Below are positions 1 to 12,152 of a stretch of DNA of 64,000 nt, one piece after another. Source of the stretch: Symbiodinium natans (lineage: Eukaryota; Sar; Dinophyceae; Suessiales; Symbiodiniaceae). The number at the start of each line of letters is the position of its first letter. Position 1 is the stretch's first letter. The stretch spans positions 150,694 to 214,693 of the forward strand of contig CAJNDS010000068.1 in NCBI GenBank assembly GCA_905221605.1. Reading direction: 5' to 3'. The notes under the pieces were generated by a model. It was not told the origin of the DNA and searched no databases. It saw only the letters and a program-made list of their open reading frames with translations. The position numbers and the translations under genes were made by a program.

Positions 1-150
1 TTTTAGGCGTTTAGGGTTTGATGCATGTAGGGTTTTAGGGTTTTAGTGTTTCAGGGTTTTAGGGTTTCAGGGTTTTAGGATTTTTGGATTTTAGGGTTTT
101 CGGTTTCGGGTTTAGGGTTTAGGGTTTTAAGGTTTTAGGAGTCGTAAAAG
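1..150 (+). repeat. degenerate TTTAGGG array
   Basis: Degenerate G-rich telomere-type repeat at the left edge, with one-base variants such as TTTTAGGG. More short arrays follow at 356-450 (G-rich) and 823-903 (CCCTAAA). The sequence between them (160-340) shows no convincing exon. Confidence 0.85.
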
Positions 151-462
151 AGATATAGTATGGAACCTCAAGAACAAAGTGGGCCACGAGAAAGACGTCC
201 GAGAAACTTTGGGGTTCTATGTTCCGGAGGGTCGCCCTTCCGGGTTTTCATACCAGCCCCTCGAGTGAAGAGTGCACCACGAGATAGAAGTCCGAAGCCT
301 ACCACGTCCGGCACTCCCAGACAACCAACTTCTCTGTCCTGAATTAAACCCTAAACCAGCTAAGGGTTTAGGTGTTAGGGTGCAGGGTTGAGGGCTTAGG
401 GTTGAGGGTTTGGGTTTGGGGTTTAGGGCTTAGGGTTTAGGGTTTAAAGGCAGAAAAACTCG

Positions 463-639
463 CACCGTCTTCCTGCTGGATCCATGGCATCACGCACGCA
501 AATCTACAAGCCCTTTGTGGGGCAATTGCAATCGCCGCCAGCAGCCTACCTTTTGGCTTCGACTGGCTTCCCCACCGAAGTCACGAGATGTCGATGGAAG
601 AATGGTTTGGGTATCTCCGGAACCAGATGGCCTCCAGTT
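463..639 (+). CDS. candidate exon, unrecognised
   Basis: One + frame reads like globular protein, including the stretches ITHANLQALCGAIAIA and EMSMEEWFGYLRNQMA, with no stop from about 465 to 637. It sits between a G-rich array and a C-rich array. Clear donor and acceptor sites were not identified, so the edges are approximate. It could be an upstream exon of the catalase-type gene or part of a different gene; it matches no catalase motif. Confidence 0.3.
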
Positions 640-985
640 GATTGACAGTTCGGGACTACCTCCAATGACGCGCGCGGCAAATGCGCCACTCCACCCTCAA
701 AGAGCAGCGAAGCCCAGCCGTGGCCGCTCACTGAACAGCAAAAAAGGCCAAACCCCCACACCCTGCAACCTCAGAAGCCCGTACAAGGATGTTGGGTTTG
801 GGACTTCAGGCTATTGGGGCCCTAAACCCTAAACCCTAAACCCTAAACCCCAAACCCCAAACCCTAAACCCTAAACCTTAAACCCTAAACCCTAAACCCT
901 AACCGAATCATGGCTTCAACCCGATAAGCTCTAGGCTTTGCCACTCTATGAGCTGAACGAAGACCTGAACCTTGAGCACCCTAAA

Positions 986-1054
986 CCTGGGGCTCTCTTT
1001 ACCTACAGCTTTATGGGTGATACGACGAATCTGTAGGTAATTAGATCCCCAGGG
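986..1054. mobile_element. inverted-repeat element, TTTACCTACAG family
   Basis: The left end reads CTGGGGCTCTCTTTACCTAC and the right end CTGTAGGTAATTAGATCCCC, which are inverted copies of each other. About 70 bp with no coding content. Relatives lie at 1626-1716, 2295-2385 and 27494-27600. Most simply a MITE or introner-type element. Confidence 0.6.
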
Positions 1055-1245
1055 AAACCTCAACAAACGCCATGTAAGAAATGAGCAGCACACACACAAA
1101 CAGAGGTGCTACAAAGCCTAGAAACACCACAAGCCTAGAAGCTCTGCAAGTTCTAGAAACTCCTACAAGCCCGCGTGCCCTCGCGACCCTCGTCCCCAAA
1201 CCCTGGAAGCCCCAGAAGCCCGAAACCTTGGAAGCCTTGGAAAAC

Positions 1246-1605
1246 CCTAAACCCTAAACCCTAAACCCTAAACCCTAAACCCTACTGTTTGCATTAAGAA
1301 CCGCGTTAAGAGAAGAATCAGGTACCCTCTCCAGATGGGGGCTCTGACCTTGAACGCGCTGAAGGCCCTACACCCTACACCCTACACCCTACACCCTACA
1401 CCCTAAACCCTAAACCCGAAACCCTAAACCCTAAACCCTAAACCCTTGTCCTAAACTTCAACACTGAAGCCACAACCCTGGCAGCCCTCAGCCGGTTCGG
1501 AGAGCTTTGAGATGCGTTGGAGGGGTGGTGCTGCTCCACGGAGAGGGTTTAGGGTTTAGGGTTTAGGGTTTAGGGTTTAGGGTTTAGGGTTTAGGGTTTA
1601 GGGTT
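1246..1605. repeat. CCCTAAA arrays facing a TTTAGGG array across a 100-bp island
   Basis: C-rich arrays at 1246-1285 and 1370-1446 (including CCCTACA variants), a GC-rich island at 1447-1543, then a G-rich array at 1544-1605. The island may be an exon, since a GTTTAGGG donor follows it. More than one frame and both strands are open, so no exon is called. Confidence 0.6.
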
Positions 1606-1625
1606 CAAAATCTCAGGCCCCCCCA

Positions 1626-1716
1626 TTCTGGGACTCATTTGCTTACAGTTCAGTAGCAACTACCCCTTAATTAGTAGGGATGACCCGTTAAACGCTAGGT
1701 AAAGAGAGGCCCCAAA
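1626..1716. mobile_element. inverted-repeat element, TTTACCTACAG family
   Basis: Diverged copy: TTCTGGGACTCATTTGCTTACAG on the left in part, and GCTAGGTAAAGAGAGGCCCC on the right. Same layout and size as the copies at 986 and 2295. Confidence 0.5.
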
Positions 1717-1952
1717 AGACCCTCAGAGAGGGGCCTTAAGAATTAGAATAGGGTTATAGTATAACCAGGGACCCTAAGGGAATGCTTCTGGTAGTTACCC
1801 TCAACCCTAAACCCTAAACCCTAAACCCTAAACCCCAACTATGCCGAACCCCCATAAGTTATGATCCCCCTCGGGTTGAGTACAGATCTCTGTTTGGTCC
1901 CCCGGTTGGTCCACATTTGGCCCCCCAATTGGTCCTCGGTTAGTCCCAATTG

Positions 1953-2109
1953 TAACCCTAAACCCTATAAACCCTAAACCCCAAACCCCAAACCTAAAAC
2001 CTAAACCCTAAACCCTAAACCCTAAACCCTAAACCCTAAACCCTAAACCCTAAACCCTAAACCCTAAACCCTAAACCCTAAACCCTAAACCCTAAACCCT
2101 AAACCCTAA
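1953..2109 (-). repeat. nearly perfect CCCTAAA array ending at an exon
   Basis: About 20 tandem CCCTAAA units, running straight into the acceptor CCCTAAG of the exon at 2111. This is the cleanest example of an intron 3' end built from C-rich telomere units. Confidence 0.9.
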
Positions 2110-2110
2110 G

Positions 2111-5100
2111 CAAAGCTCTTGGATTTTTTGGCCCTGTCGGGAGGACACGCAGAAGTACGGGGAGCCCTCGAAGCAGTTTGCGGCCGTGAGCCCTTTGGCT
2201 GGCAAGCCGCTGTGGGGTTTAGGGTTTACGGTTTAGGGTTTAGGGTTCAGGGTTTAGGGTTTGGGGTTAGGGTTTAGGGTTACCCTAAACCCTAGCTGGG
2301 ACTCGCTTTACCTACAGCTTTATGGGTTCTACCTACTTATTCAGGGGTAGCTACTACGAAACTGTAGGTAAACAGAGTTCCAGGTAAATCCTCAATCTCA
2401 ACCCTCCCTCCACCCTCAGCCCTATAATTTTGTTTCAAGAGGAACTGATCTAGGAGCATTTTTGCAAAGGGTGAAAGTGCCAATCTAGCTAGGGACCCTG
2501 AACCTTTGTTGTGGCTTCGTTTTGGATTCAGAGTCTGAGCACCGCACCCTGAACCCCAAACCCTAAATCTTTAGAATTCAGTACCCTGGCAGGGGACACT
2601 CGCGGCCGCTTAGGCGTCTTAGGTACAAAGGCTTATCTAAGGCAGGTGTGTGTGTGTGTAAAGAGTGTATATGTACACGTTTATTTAGTTGCACCTTGGG
2701 CGCCTGAAACCCTAAAAAAAACGGGTTCAAGATGTGGAACCGGGTTTTAAGACACAACGGGTGATAGAACCAGGTTTCGGGGTTGAAAACCTGGTTTTAC
2801 ATTAGAACCCTAGTTTTAGAAGCTAGAAGGGTGGTTTGATGACATTGCAAGGTGTGTTGTGGCCTTTTTGGTCAATCTCAGGGACTGTAATTCCAGCATC
2901 CAAAATGATCTTGAGGTCACAGATGCTTGGATATAAGGACTTCAATATCTACTCCCTTTGACAGGGGCAATCAGGCAAGCGTGTTTGCTCGAACCTTTTT
3001 TCGCCCTCGATGAGATCAACTTCTGCGTGCTGTCCGAGCCCAAGAGCTCCTGCTGGGAGAATTCGCAAAACAGCAAGGGTGCTTGGCTAGTTACTTCGTT
3101 GGGTGGTTGCTAGGGCAGTTTTCGGGTTTTGCTGGCTCATTGATAGGCAAAAGTCTGCCTGAGTATTTGGTATTTTGGGTTTGCGATCGTTTGTCACAAG
3201 TTGCGTGGGAAACAAAGGCCCCGCGTCACGGTTTACTTGTTTCAGAGTCTTATGCACATCAAGGCAACCTGGCTCAAGGTTTCAAGGGTGAGGCCTCGAC
3301 ATTTTGTCATCATGGCGCTGCAGTTTTCGACAGAAGGGTTGGCAGCTGAATGGGATGCAGAGGACAGCATCCGCTTACGCCTGCGTAGTGGCAAACATCT
3401 GGAAAATGTAGATTGCGGGGAGGATCCATGCAATCGAGCTGCTGTTCTCAACATGCAGTTGCTGGTTCCAGTGTTGGTACGCATGAAGGCTTGCGATCTG
3501 CACCTACCCAGTGTGGATGCACTCCGTGTGGAAGTGAAAGCCGTGTATGACCTCAGCCAACGCATCGTGGAGGAGACGCGTGTCGACGACAGCGCGTGGT
3601 TCATCAGGCGTATGGTTGTTTTCGTGAAACGTAAGACGCAGAAGGAACTCGTTTCCTTGGTAGCTAGTCTGGGTTAGGAATTTTTTGTTTCCTGCTCGCG
3701 TCAATTCAAGCCTGTTTGATATGTCATTCGGTTTGTCTATTGAGTTTATGAAACTCACCTTTCCAAGGACTATGACTTCCAGGAGCTCTGCCTCATCCTG
3801 AACCCTGAGCTTCAGGAAGCTTGTTGAATCACTAGTAGTGAGTGGTACGATATACTATGGTCGGCAAGCAAATTGTTGGCAGCCATGCTTTCACAATGTC
3901 CCATTTCGTCCTCCAGGATCTTGTCGACTCCATTCGGGCGCAGTCCAAACCAGAGGATCCGGCTGACGCCAGTGGAGCCGATCCTGCAGAGGACGTTCTT
4001 TGGATTCCGGAACAGGTATTGCCGGGTAATTTTCGTTGTCAAGATGGGCTGGGGGTGCAGGGCTGCGTGTAGGGGGTTTGTGTTTTACTTTGAATTAGGC
4101 TCACGAAGACGAGAATGACATGGCGCCGCCTGTCGCTGTGACCCTTCCAGCTGCACCTGACCCAGTCCCGCCAGCAAACCCTGCGCCAGCACCCGCTCCA
4201 GCCGAGCGCACAGCTGCCTCGGAGGCCCCCGCTTCTGTTTTGCCTGCCCCAGTGCATGAGCCAGTCCATGCGACTGCGTCCCCGTCCCCAATGCCAGGTG
4301 ACGCAGGCGCCCCTGCAGCGCCAAGCCCCAATGCCCCCATCATTACACCTCCCGCGCGGGCGCGACCAATGCGCGCAGGTTCTTGCTCCAGCCTGGCCAG
4401 CACGGTTTCCATCATGACACCTTCACCTGTGACGCCGCCGGCAACAGGCAAGCGTGTAAAACAAAACGTGACTGCGCATCACTCAGATTTTCTATCATGC
4501 GTCATGCATGTTCGCAGCTTGCGCCGCCGTGTCGCGCTAGAAAGGACTTTACGTTTTTTGTCCGAACTTTGCAGGCGGGCACCCTGAGACCATGAAGCGC
4601 GAACGACTGATGCTTCTGCAACAGGAGCTTGACAAGCTACTTGCTCGCACGCGCCTGAAACATTTTTTTGCGGTGCCCAAATCCCGCACCAAGATCGAAG
4701 CGATATAGCCATGGGTGGCACAAAATATTTTTTTCGGGGTGTAGCGTGCTGGTGTAGCCAAGGATCCGGGCCAAGCGCGCGCGCTTCGACAATCCAGGTC
4801 CGGCGTGCAATGCAGCTCCAGGAGCTTGTGCACCATGCCTGCACACGTTTCCACATAACCCCCCCCCTCCCCCCATTTTGGGCTCATGCAGTGTGTTGTA
4901 CGATGCATTCAACGCAAGCCCAGTGTCTTGAGTTTTGCCAGGAGCTGCAGCACCTACAACCTCGGCTATGGTAAACCCAGACGAGCAGGAGACTCAAGTT
5001 GTTGACATCAACTTGGTGGAGGATTGCGCCGAGACCCCCAAGCGACTCCCTAGCGACATGTCGGTGGGCACAAAACGTGCTCTCTTCCAAGACGGACAGT

Positions 5101-8100
5101 CCCCATCATCAGCTGCGAGGACACCGTCGCCCTCGACAGCATCGTCTGCCATGCCTCCGAATGTTTTCGTGGTTGGGGTAGTTGGTGAAGAGTCCAGAGC
5201 CCCTGGTGAGCCACTGGATGTTGACAGCTACCTCGACAAGAAGCCAGATCCAGCAGCCCCGCCTGCAGTGGCCCAGGACAGTGCTGCCGAGCAAGCCCCA
5301 GAGAAGGCTTGCACCAAAGTTGTCTGAATTTTGTACACAGTAAACCGTGGGGTCACCTTCAATTTTTTTGAGCTATATAGCACTGCTTTGCTGCAACTGT
5401 TCAGAACCACCCCAAGCGCTCGAATTGATTGTCACTCCCTGCTCGAGGTGTTTGATCGTCGGGCCCAGCTTGGCCTCAGGCAGAACAAGAAGAACGTGAA
5501 CAAGGAGAAGAAGGCCAAAGGGGCAGCCAAGGATAAGGCCAAGGGGAAGAAGGGCAAGGGGAAGAAGGCCGAGGGGGGAAACACGAAGAGGTGCACCAAG
5601 CGTCGTGGACTTCGAAAGCTGAGGAGCATGCGTGCCTCAAACGAGTCCTTGCGTGACAAGATCCATGAGGAGGAGGAGCAGCCCGGGTTGCCTGAGAAGC
5701 CTGCGAAGGCACCAAAGGCCAAAGCCTCCCCAAAGGCCAAAGGGAAGCCAAAGGCTAAGCCGGCTAAGCCAGCTTGTGCGACAAAGGAGCTGCGGGGCAA
5801 GGCGAAAGCAAAAGCCAAGGCCCGTGCCCAGGCCCTGCGGGATGATGTTGCGTGCGCTGCCGCGACCAAAGGCAAAGCCCCAAAGAAGCCCAAGAATCAG
5901 GTGGCCGAGCCAGAGCAGGCCAACCACGCCAATGCTGTCTGCAAGCTTGCCACCCCAGAGGACGACCTCCAGTACATGCTGTACTACGCCAAGTCCATCG
6001 ACAGCTTGGTGTCTGGTGACAAGGCCGCGGTCAAGGCAGAGCTGAAAGACACGTTGCCCAAGTATGACACGGTTGCCTTTGATTGCTACTGGGGTCGTTT
6101 TGGCTGTGGCGTTTACTTCGTTGAAAATGGCAAGAAGCACACCTTGGGATCCTTCACCTCGGAGCATACGCCCGAGGGTTTGGTGGTGGCCGTTGCTACT
6201 GCTGTGTGTTTGGACACTTGTCTACACGGTTTCCACTCAAAGCTTCCATCAGCCATGGGGTTCAATAAACTCGAGCTTTCTTTTCTGTAAGCAGCATTGG
6301 TATTTACACTTTTAAAGTCATCAGCTGCTCTGCCCTTCAAGGCCGACTACACCGAGTCGCTCCTCCAGCAAGGCATGGAGGCCAGGCCTTTGACACCGGA
6401 GATTGTTGAGAGGGTGGCAGCTCTGAAGGCAATGATGCCCGACGCTTATGTAAACCTGATGGAGCACATAGCCGAAAAGCAGCTATGATCGAGCCAGTAT
6501 CTTCAAGTCGAAGTGCTGCAGATGCGCAGCACTGGTGAGGGATTGACAGACGCCAGTTTCAATCTGTTCTTAGGTCTGTCTGGGGATTGCGCGCGCACAG
6601 GAAACCCTGTGCAGGGTGATGCTTTTGGAGCGCTGCTGGCTCTCGATGCTGTGCCCGCTAGATAGCTGCACATAGACACCCGCGAAAACCCTCTCAAATT
6701 TTGTTGAAAGCAGTTCCTTCATCGTGACATTTATAAAATGTTTACAAATTCTTGCGTGGAGCACTTGTCTTGAAGAGTCTTGACTAGCGGGATGGTGCAG
6801 CTACCCGGGTGCCGCCATGGGCTTAAGATTGTCCGACGTCGATATGAAAAGACCGCGGTCAACTGTGCATGCAGGCACTGTAAAGCTAGGATGGTTTTGC
6901 AGAACACTCCGTGCAGATCTATACTTGTATCAGAAGCATGCTTTACAAGACTGTGTAAAGTCTCACTCAACAAAATCAGGTCCGACCATGGCATGCCTTC
7001 TCGTCGCCCTCGAGTTTCTCACACGAGGCGAGTCCGGCGCAGGATCACCAAGCAGCGGAGTCAACCTGACACGGTTATTCTCATGCATGTATTGCTCCAC
7101 TTCTTGCGCCGCTGCGTGTGTGATATCTCCTGCTTTACAGCTGCTGCACGGAATGTTTTGACGCTTTGTGGCTAGAGTGTCTGGGGACAACGTAGCAGAA
7201 CAGTCAGAACGGCCGCCACAAGCGCCGGCCCTCAGCCAGCTTCATGATCTCAATCGATAAGTTGACGTATCGTCTGTTCGCGTTGGGAGCTCCGCAGGAT
7301 ACTCGCAGAATTTAAGAACACGCAGTGCCTTCGAACCCCAAAGTGGTAAAACTTGCCAGCGTGTGCTCTCAGGAATTTGTGGCAGTGGTGCTACTCGTCA
7401 TTTGGACGAGCCACGGGGGCCTCTACGACCTCAACCAGGCCCGCGACACACGCCAGCAGACCCCAGAAATGCCCGGCGCAGCGTTTACCCATGTGATTCT
7501 GTTGTAGCTGCTGCTACAGCTTGCCGCTTCACGGATTTGCGACAAGTTCTGGAGGCATTCACATGGATGGAGTTCTTTGCCGGGAGTGGGAGGTGCACCT
7601 CTTCTGTCAGGATGCGAGGGAACCCGGGCTGCCCCTTCGATATCCTCTACAACCCTACAGACACCATTCCACCCGGGTCCAGTAACTACATGGACATCAA
7701 TGGTGTTTCGGGCTTTGCGTGTCTGGACTGAATAGTTTTGTTTCGCCTCCCACCATCTTGACCAATGATCCCAAGTCGAATGCAATCAGTGCCCCCCCAT
7801 CCATCCTATAGATCTGTAGTGGGTTCCCTGAAAAGCTCAAGTGGTAAGCTGCGATCTGAAATTCAGGTTGGCCGTTCTCTTCTTACTTCGATGCCAAGAG
7901 CACAACTTCTGTGCCTGGTTCGGCATGAAATGCAGTTCATGGTGCTCCATGAACCGCGGGACGAGTGCCCGCAGCGCCTGCAGTAGCACGGGGGACGGCT
8001 CAAAGCCATCAGTGGCGTCTGCCAACCGAATGATAGAGCGGACACTTGCAAGCAATAAACCTTGTTGGTACTGCCTTTCCTGTCGGACCTTGCAACCTGT

Positions 8101-11100
8101 CCTGTGTACATCTGTACCCTCAACCCCATCAATTGCCACGACAGGACCACGCTCCTGCTCACATTGGCGACTGCTCTGGGAGGAACCTGGGCGGTGGAGC
8201 AGCCAGGAAGCTCTACCCTGGAATTTTATCCCTCGCTGAGGTATTTTCTTTCCAAGCTTGCTGAATGCCATGGGAACATCTCTGCTGCCGGGGTCCTAGT
8301 GCTCGGGAAGCTATAGAGGCCTAAAGGGCTTATTTAGGGTTTATAGGGTTCTCGGATATATAGGTCTATATATATATACATATATATGGGTATCGGGTTT
8401 ATATATAAACCCTATAGGGTTTATAGGGTGTATAGGGTTAAAGGGTTATAAAGGTTTATAGGGGGTCTATATATATATATATATATATATTTATTTATTT
8501 ATAGGGTTTATAGGCTTTATAGGGTTTATATAGGGTTTATAGGGCTGGGTTTATAAGGTATATATATATATATATATATCTATCTATCTATCTATATAGG
8601 GTTTGTAGTGTTTATAGGGTCTATATAGGGTTTTATATGACGTATGGGTTTATGGGGCTAATTATATAGGGTTAAAGGGTTTACAGGGTTTGCAGGGTTT
8701 AGGGTGCGTGGCTGTTGGTTTCTCTGCAGGTCTGTCGTGTGGGCTGGTGGATGGGAGCTTTTGGAGCTGCCACTGCCAAAAGGCAGTACGCCATTTCGAA
8801 TTCCCCGGCAATCCGCCGCCTAGACCGTGGCAAGCTGCAAAACTTTCCCCCGTCGCAGAAGCAAACAGCTGTTTACGGGCACAAGAACGGCCGCCAAACT
8901 TATCGTGGGTCGGAGCATCTCAAGCAAACGGAGAAGCTTGTTTCCAAAATAGCTCTTAGAAGCCCCCCAAAGAGTTTCCTTCCCTCCAGTGCATGCACTA
9001 AGGAATTACCCACAAAGATTTGCCAGCGCTATTGCCGATATCTACAACGATCTGCGGGCTACGGCGCGTGGCTGCCCTGCTTTGCCACCAACCTTGCCAT
9101 CTGCCCTGCAGTCTTTTCAGCTGAATGAAACTGCTCCTGAAGTAGCAGCGCTGTTCCAGTGCGCCGCGTTGAATGAAGTGTACGCGTATCTTAGGGGTGG
9201 AACCAGTCTTCAGCTGCCTCCTGAGTGGAAACAGCATTTCCCTGTCAAGGCCGCGCCCAAACCTGAAAGGCGGGAGCGCGCTCCGAAGAGGCCCCGAACG
9301 CGCGCGCAGGGAGTTTGAGCGCGGATTTTCGCGAAACCCTATGGAAATAAGTGGGTTTTGTGGCGAAAACCTGGTTTTACCCATCGGGAACCCATAAAAA
9401 ATCGTAAGAACCCATAATTCCCCGCTCAAAAACCTGGTTTTCGCCAGAAACCCGCTTTTAGCTGAACCCGTATTTACCCGTAGGGAACCCGTATTTAACC
9501 GTAGGGAACCCGTAATTCCCCGTAGGGCCAAAGCAGGGTTTTTTGAGCCGCAGCTGTACATGATTTTGAGAGATCTGTTCAGCTTTTGAGAGCTGAAGAA
9601 CCCCAAGCTTTCACAAATTCGTGCCGCGGTGTGGATTCGCACATTGCGTAGAAACGGGAGAAATGCAAGCGCATGCTCTTTAAGGGGGCAGTCGAGTCAT
9701 GGCAACGAGATGTATGAGCTTTGAACACCCTGTTCTCTTCCTGTGTGCCCAAAGGTTGTAGAGCATTTTGCTTTTTGGTGCTGCCCCGGGCTATCTTGAC
9801 TCATGTCGCAGCGATGGAGCTGTGCAACACTGGGGGAAGGTGCAGCCCAAGTTACCGGCGATTTCTTGGAAACCGCCAGCCCCGAAGAACTTGATGTGTA
9901 CGCAGCGCAGATCGCGGCCGAGCTAGAGGATCCTTACCTGAAAGTGTTTGTTGGAAGTGCAGTTGTGTTTCACAGCGTACCCAAGCCCCTCAAAAAAAGG
10001 CACTGCAGAAGAGCATGGGACCTACAGAAGTTGGCCCACAGGTGGGGGGGTTACAAGTCGGGCGGGCGAGTGATCCTTCTTCTATTGAAGTTCCAAAAGC
10101 TGGTCTGTTTAGTGCGTCAGGACTTGCACTTGCAGACCCTGCCAGCCCTGTCGAGTGAGGACACAGTTCCTGCCAGTGTCTGGTTCCGAGATTGCAGCTT
10201 TCTGTAAATCAAACCCCAACCTGTTGTTTGAGAAGGTTTGCTGCCACTCTGAGGATGCTGAAGTATCGACGTGTGGTTTGCCACCATCTGCCGAAGTTCT
10301 TGCTGCGCAGGATTGCGTGTGTGTTCTAGCCCACTCTATGCTGTTGACAATGTAGATGGTCAGTTCTCTAAACGATGGTCCCTGTTTTTAGGTACCTTAA
10401 ATATTGGATTAGTTAGTATAGTAGGGATCCAGAAAGGGACCATCATTTAGAGAACTCACCAGATCAAAGCCTGACCCAAGTCAAGCAAAGCTTCCAGGAG
10501 CAGCTACCCGAAGCTGCTACCGACGATGACGACGAGGATGACGAGGAGCCTGTTGCCAAGGTTCGCAAGTGTGGGAATGGCAAGAAGGTGCGCAAACCGA
10601 AGACCAGACGAGCGATCTGGCTTTACAGCTGTCACTGCGTGCGCGCAGCAATTTCTAAATATCTAAACCGCGAGGAGTTCTTGGCTGACATGTTCGATAG
10701 TCCTCATATCCGACGCAGTCTAAGGAGCTTCTGCTGGATGCTGCCAAAGCACGTATCCGCCGCATGGTTACACCCAGGAAGCGCAAAGGCAGAACCGCCC
10801 AGGAGGCCGTCCCAGACGTCGTCCACCAGCAATGGGGCCTCGGCACCACTGCAAGGAACAATATGGCAGAGCTGCTGCTGCACAACAATGGAGACAAAGA
10901 ACCCAGACCTGCATTTCTTCTTCGTTTTTAGCTTGTCACGCAGCTGTGCTTCTACGGAGCACCCAAGCCCTGAGTTTAGGTGGTCTTCTTTGGGGAGCTG
11001 GAGCGATACATCAAAAAGGAGAACAAAATCACAATCGTTCGAGATGAGGGGTGGTACAGTGAGGCCGAAATGAAATCGGACTTGAAATGGAGCCCGCTAC

Positions 11101-12111
11101 AAGCTCAGATCGTTTAGAAACAACCCTCTTGCGTTGGCGAACGGTGCTACCAGGCCCCTGTGCTGCGAGCATGCCTGCCAAGGACCAGAATCGCCGGAGC
11201 TAAGAAGGCGTGCGAAGCCACCCCCGACACCCACATACGGTGACCCTGTTGCAATGTAGAGACTGCGTATATATGTTTTCAAGGGCTTGTAGCTCAGGTC
11301 GAATCAGTACGATGGTATCCTGGAGTATTGGGTTTGCATCAGAGAGAAAGGGTCTGTGGAGAAGATCCGCGCGGAATTGGAGATTGAGGCCAACCGCCAG
11401 GAGGCTATCGCTTCATGGGTTAAGAATCTCACACCATGATGCGCGCTTCAAACCAAGTCCCCCTCTAGATCCCTCGTTGCCTGCAGTCGAAGAAAGATCA
11501 AGTTCGAGCCGAACGCTTTCAAGGCCGTGGAGGACCTCAAGAAGAGGGCCGACGATCAGATGCACTCAGATGAGGTGAAGTCCAATGTGGAGGCCTGCGC
11601 GTGCATGAGTAGTGGTACGGACTGCCTTCATGATGCTTGCAGTTGTGTATCCCTGCATGTGCGCCAGCAGCAAGCTACGGTGCAGCGATTCCTCGACTCC
11701 ATCCTAGCCAAGTGCACCAAGCTACGAACTTTGGTAAAAGATTTGAGGAAGAACTATGGTACTGATTCGGACACGTGCCCTTGCTGGAGACAACATGTCA
11801 ATGTCTGCTGCGACGCTAATGCAAGCAAAGTCCCAGATAGAGATGTGCATCGGGCCGTCGAGGTCCAAGTCCGCCTTGGAAGAGCACATCGCGAAGTTGG
11901 AGAATCAGTACAACATTGTCAGCGACGAACTGGCTAAGGGCATGAGTGAGAACTACAGCGCAACGCCGGGGGCTCACTAGCCCAACCCGTATACTTAGAT
12001 CTTTAACTATAGCTACGACACGATTGGTGCTATGTCGGTATACATTCTACTTCTACTGCGGCTGCTTTGGTGTCTGCAACACCCTGCTGCCGCTGCTGCC
12101 GCTGCCGCTGC

Positions 12112-12152
<41 letters not shown>

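Noticed and set aside
1-150. True chromosome end (telomere) at the left edge
   Set aside because: Repeats are degenerate and G-rich in the inward direction, opposite to what a left chromosome end would show on this strand (C-rich first), and similar arrays occur throughout the window.
5432-6167. Long minus-strand frames over gene A
   Set aside because: Complement of the Lys/Ala-rich region, giving artificial Leu/Phe-rich proteins.
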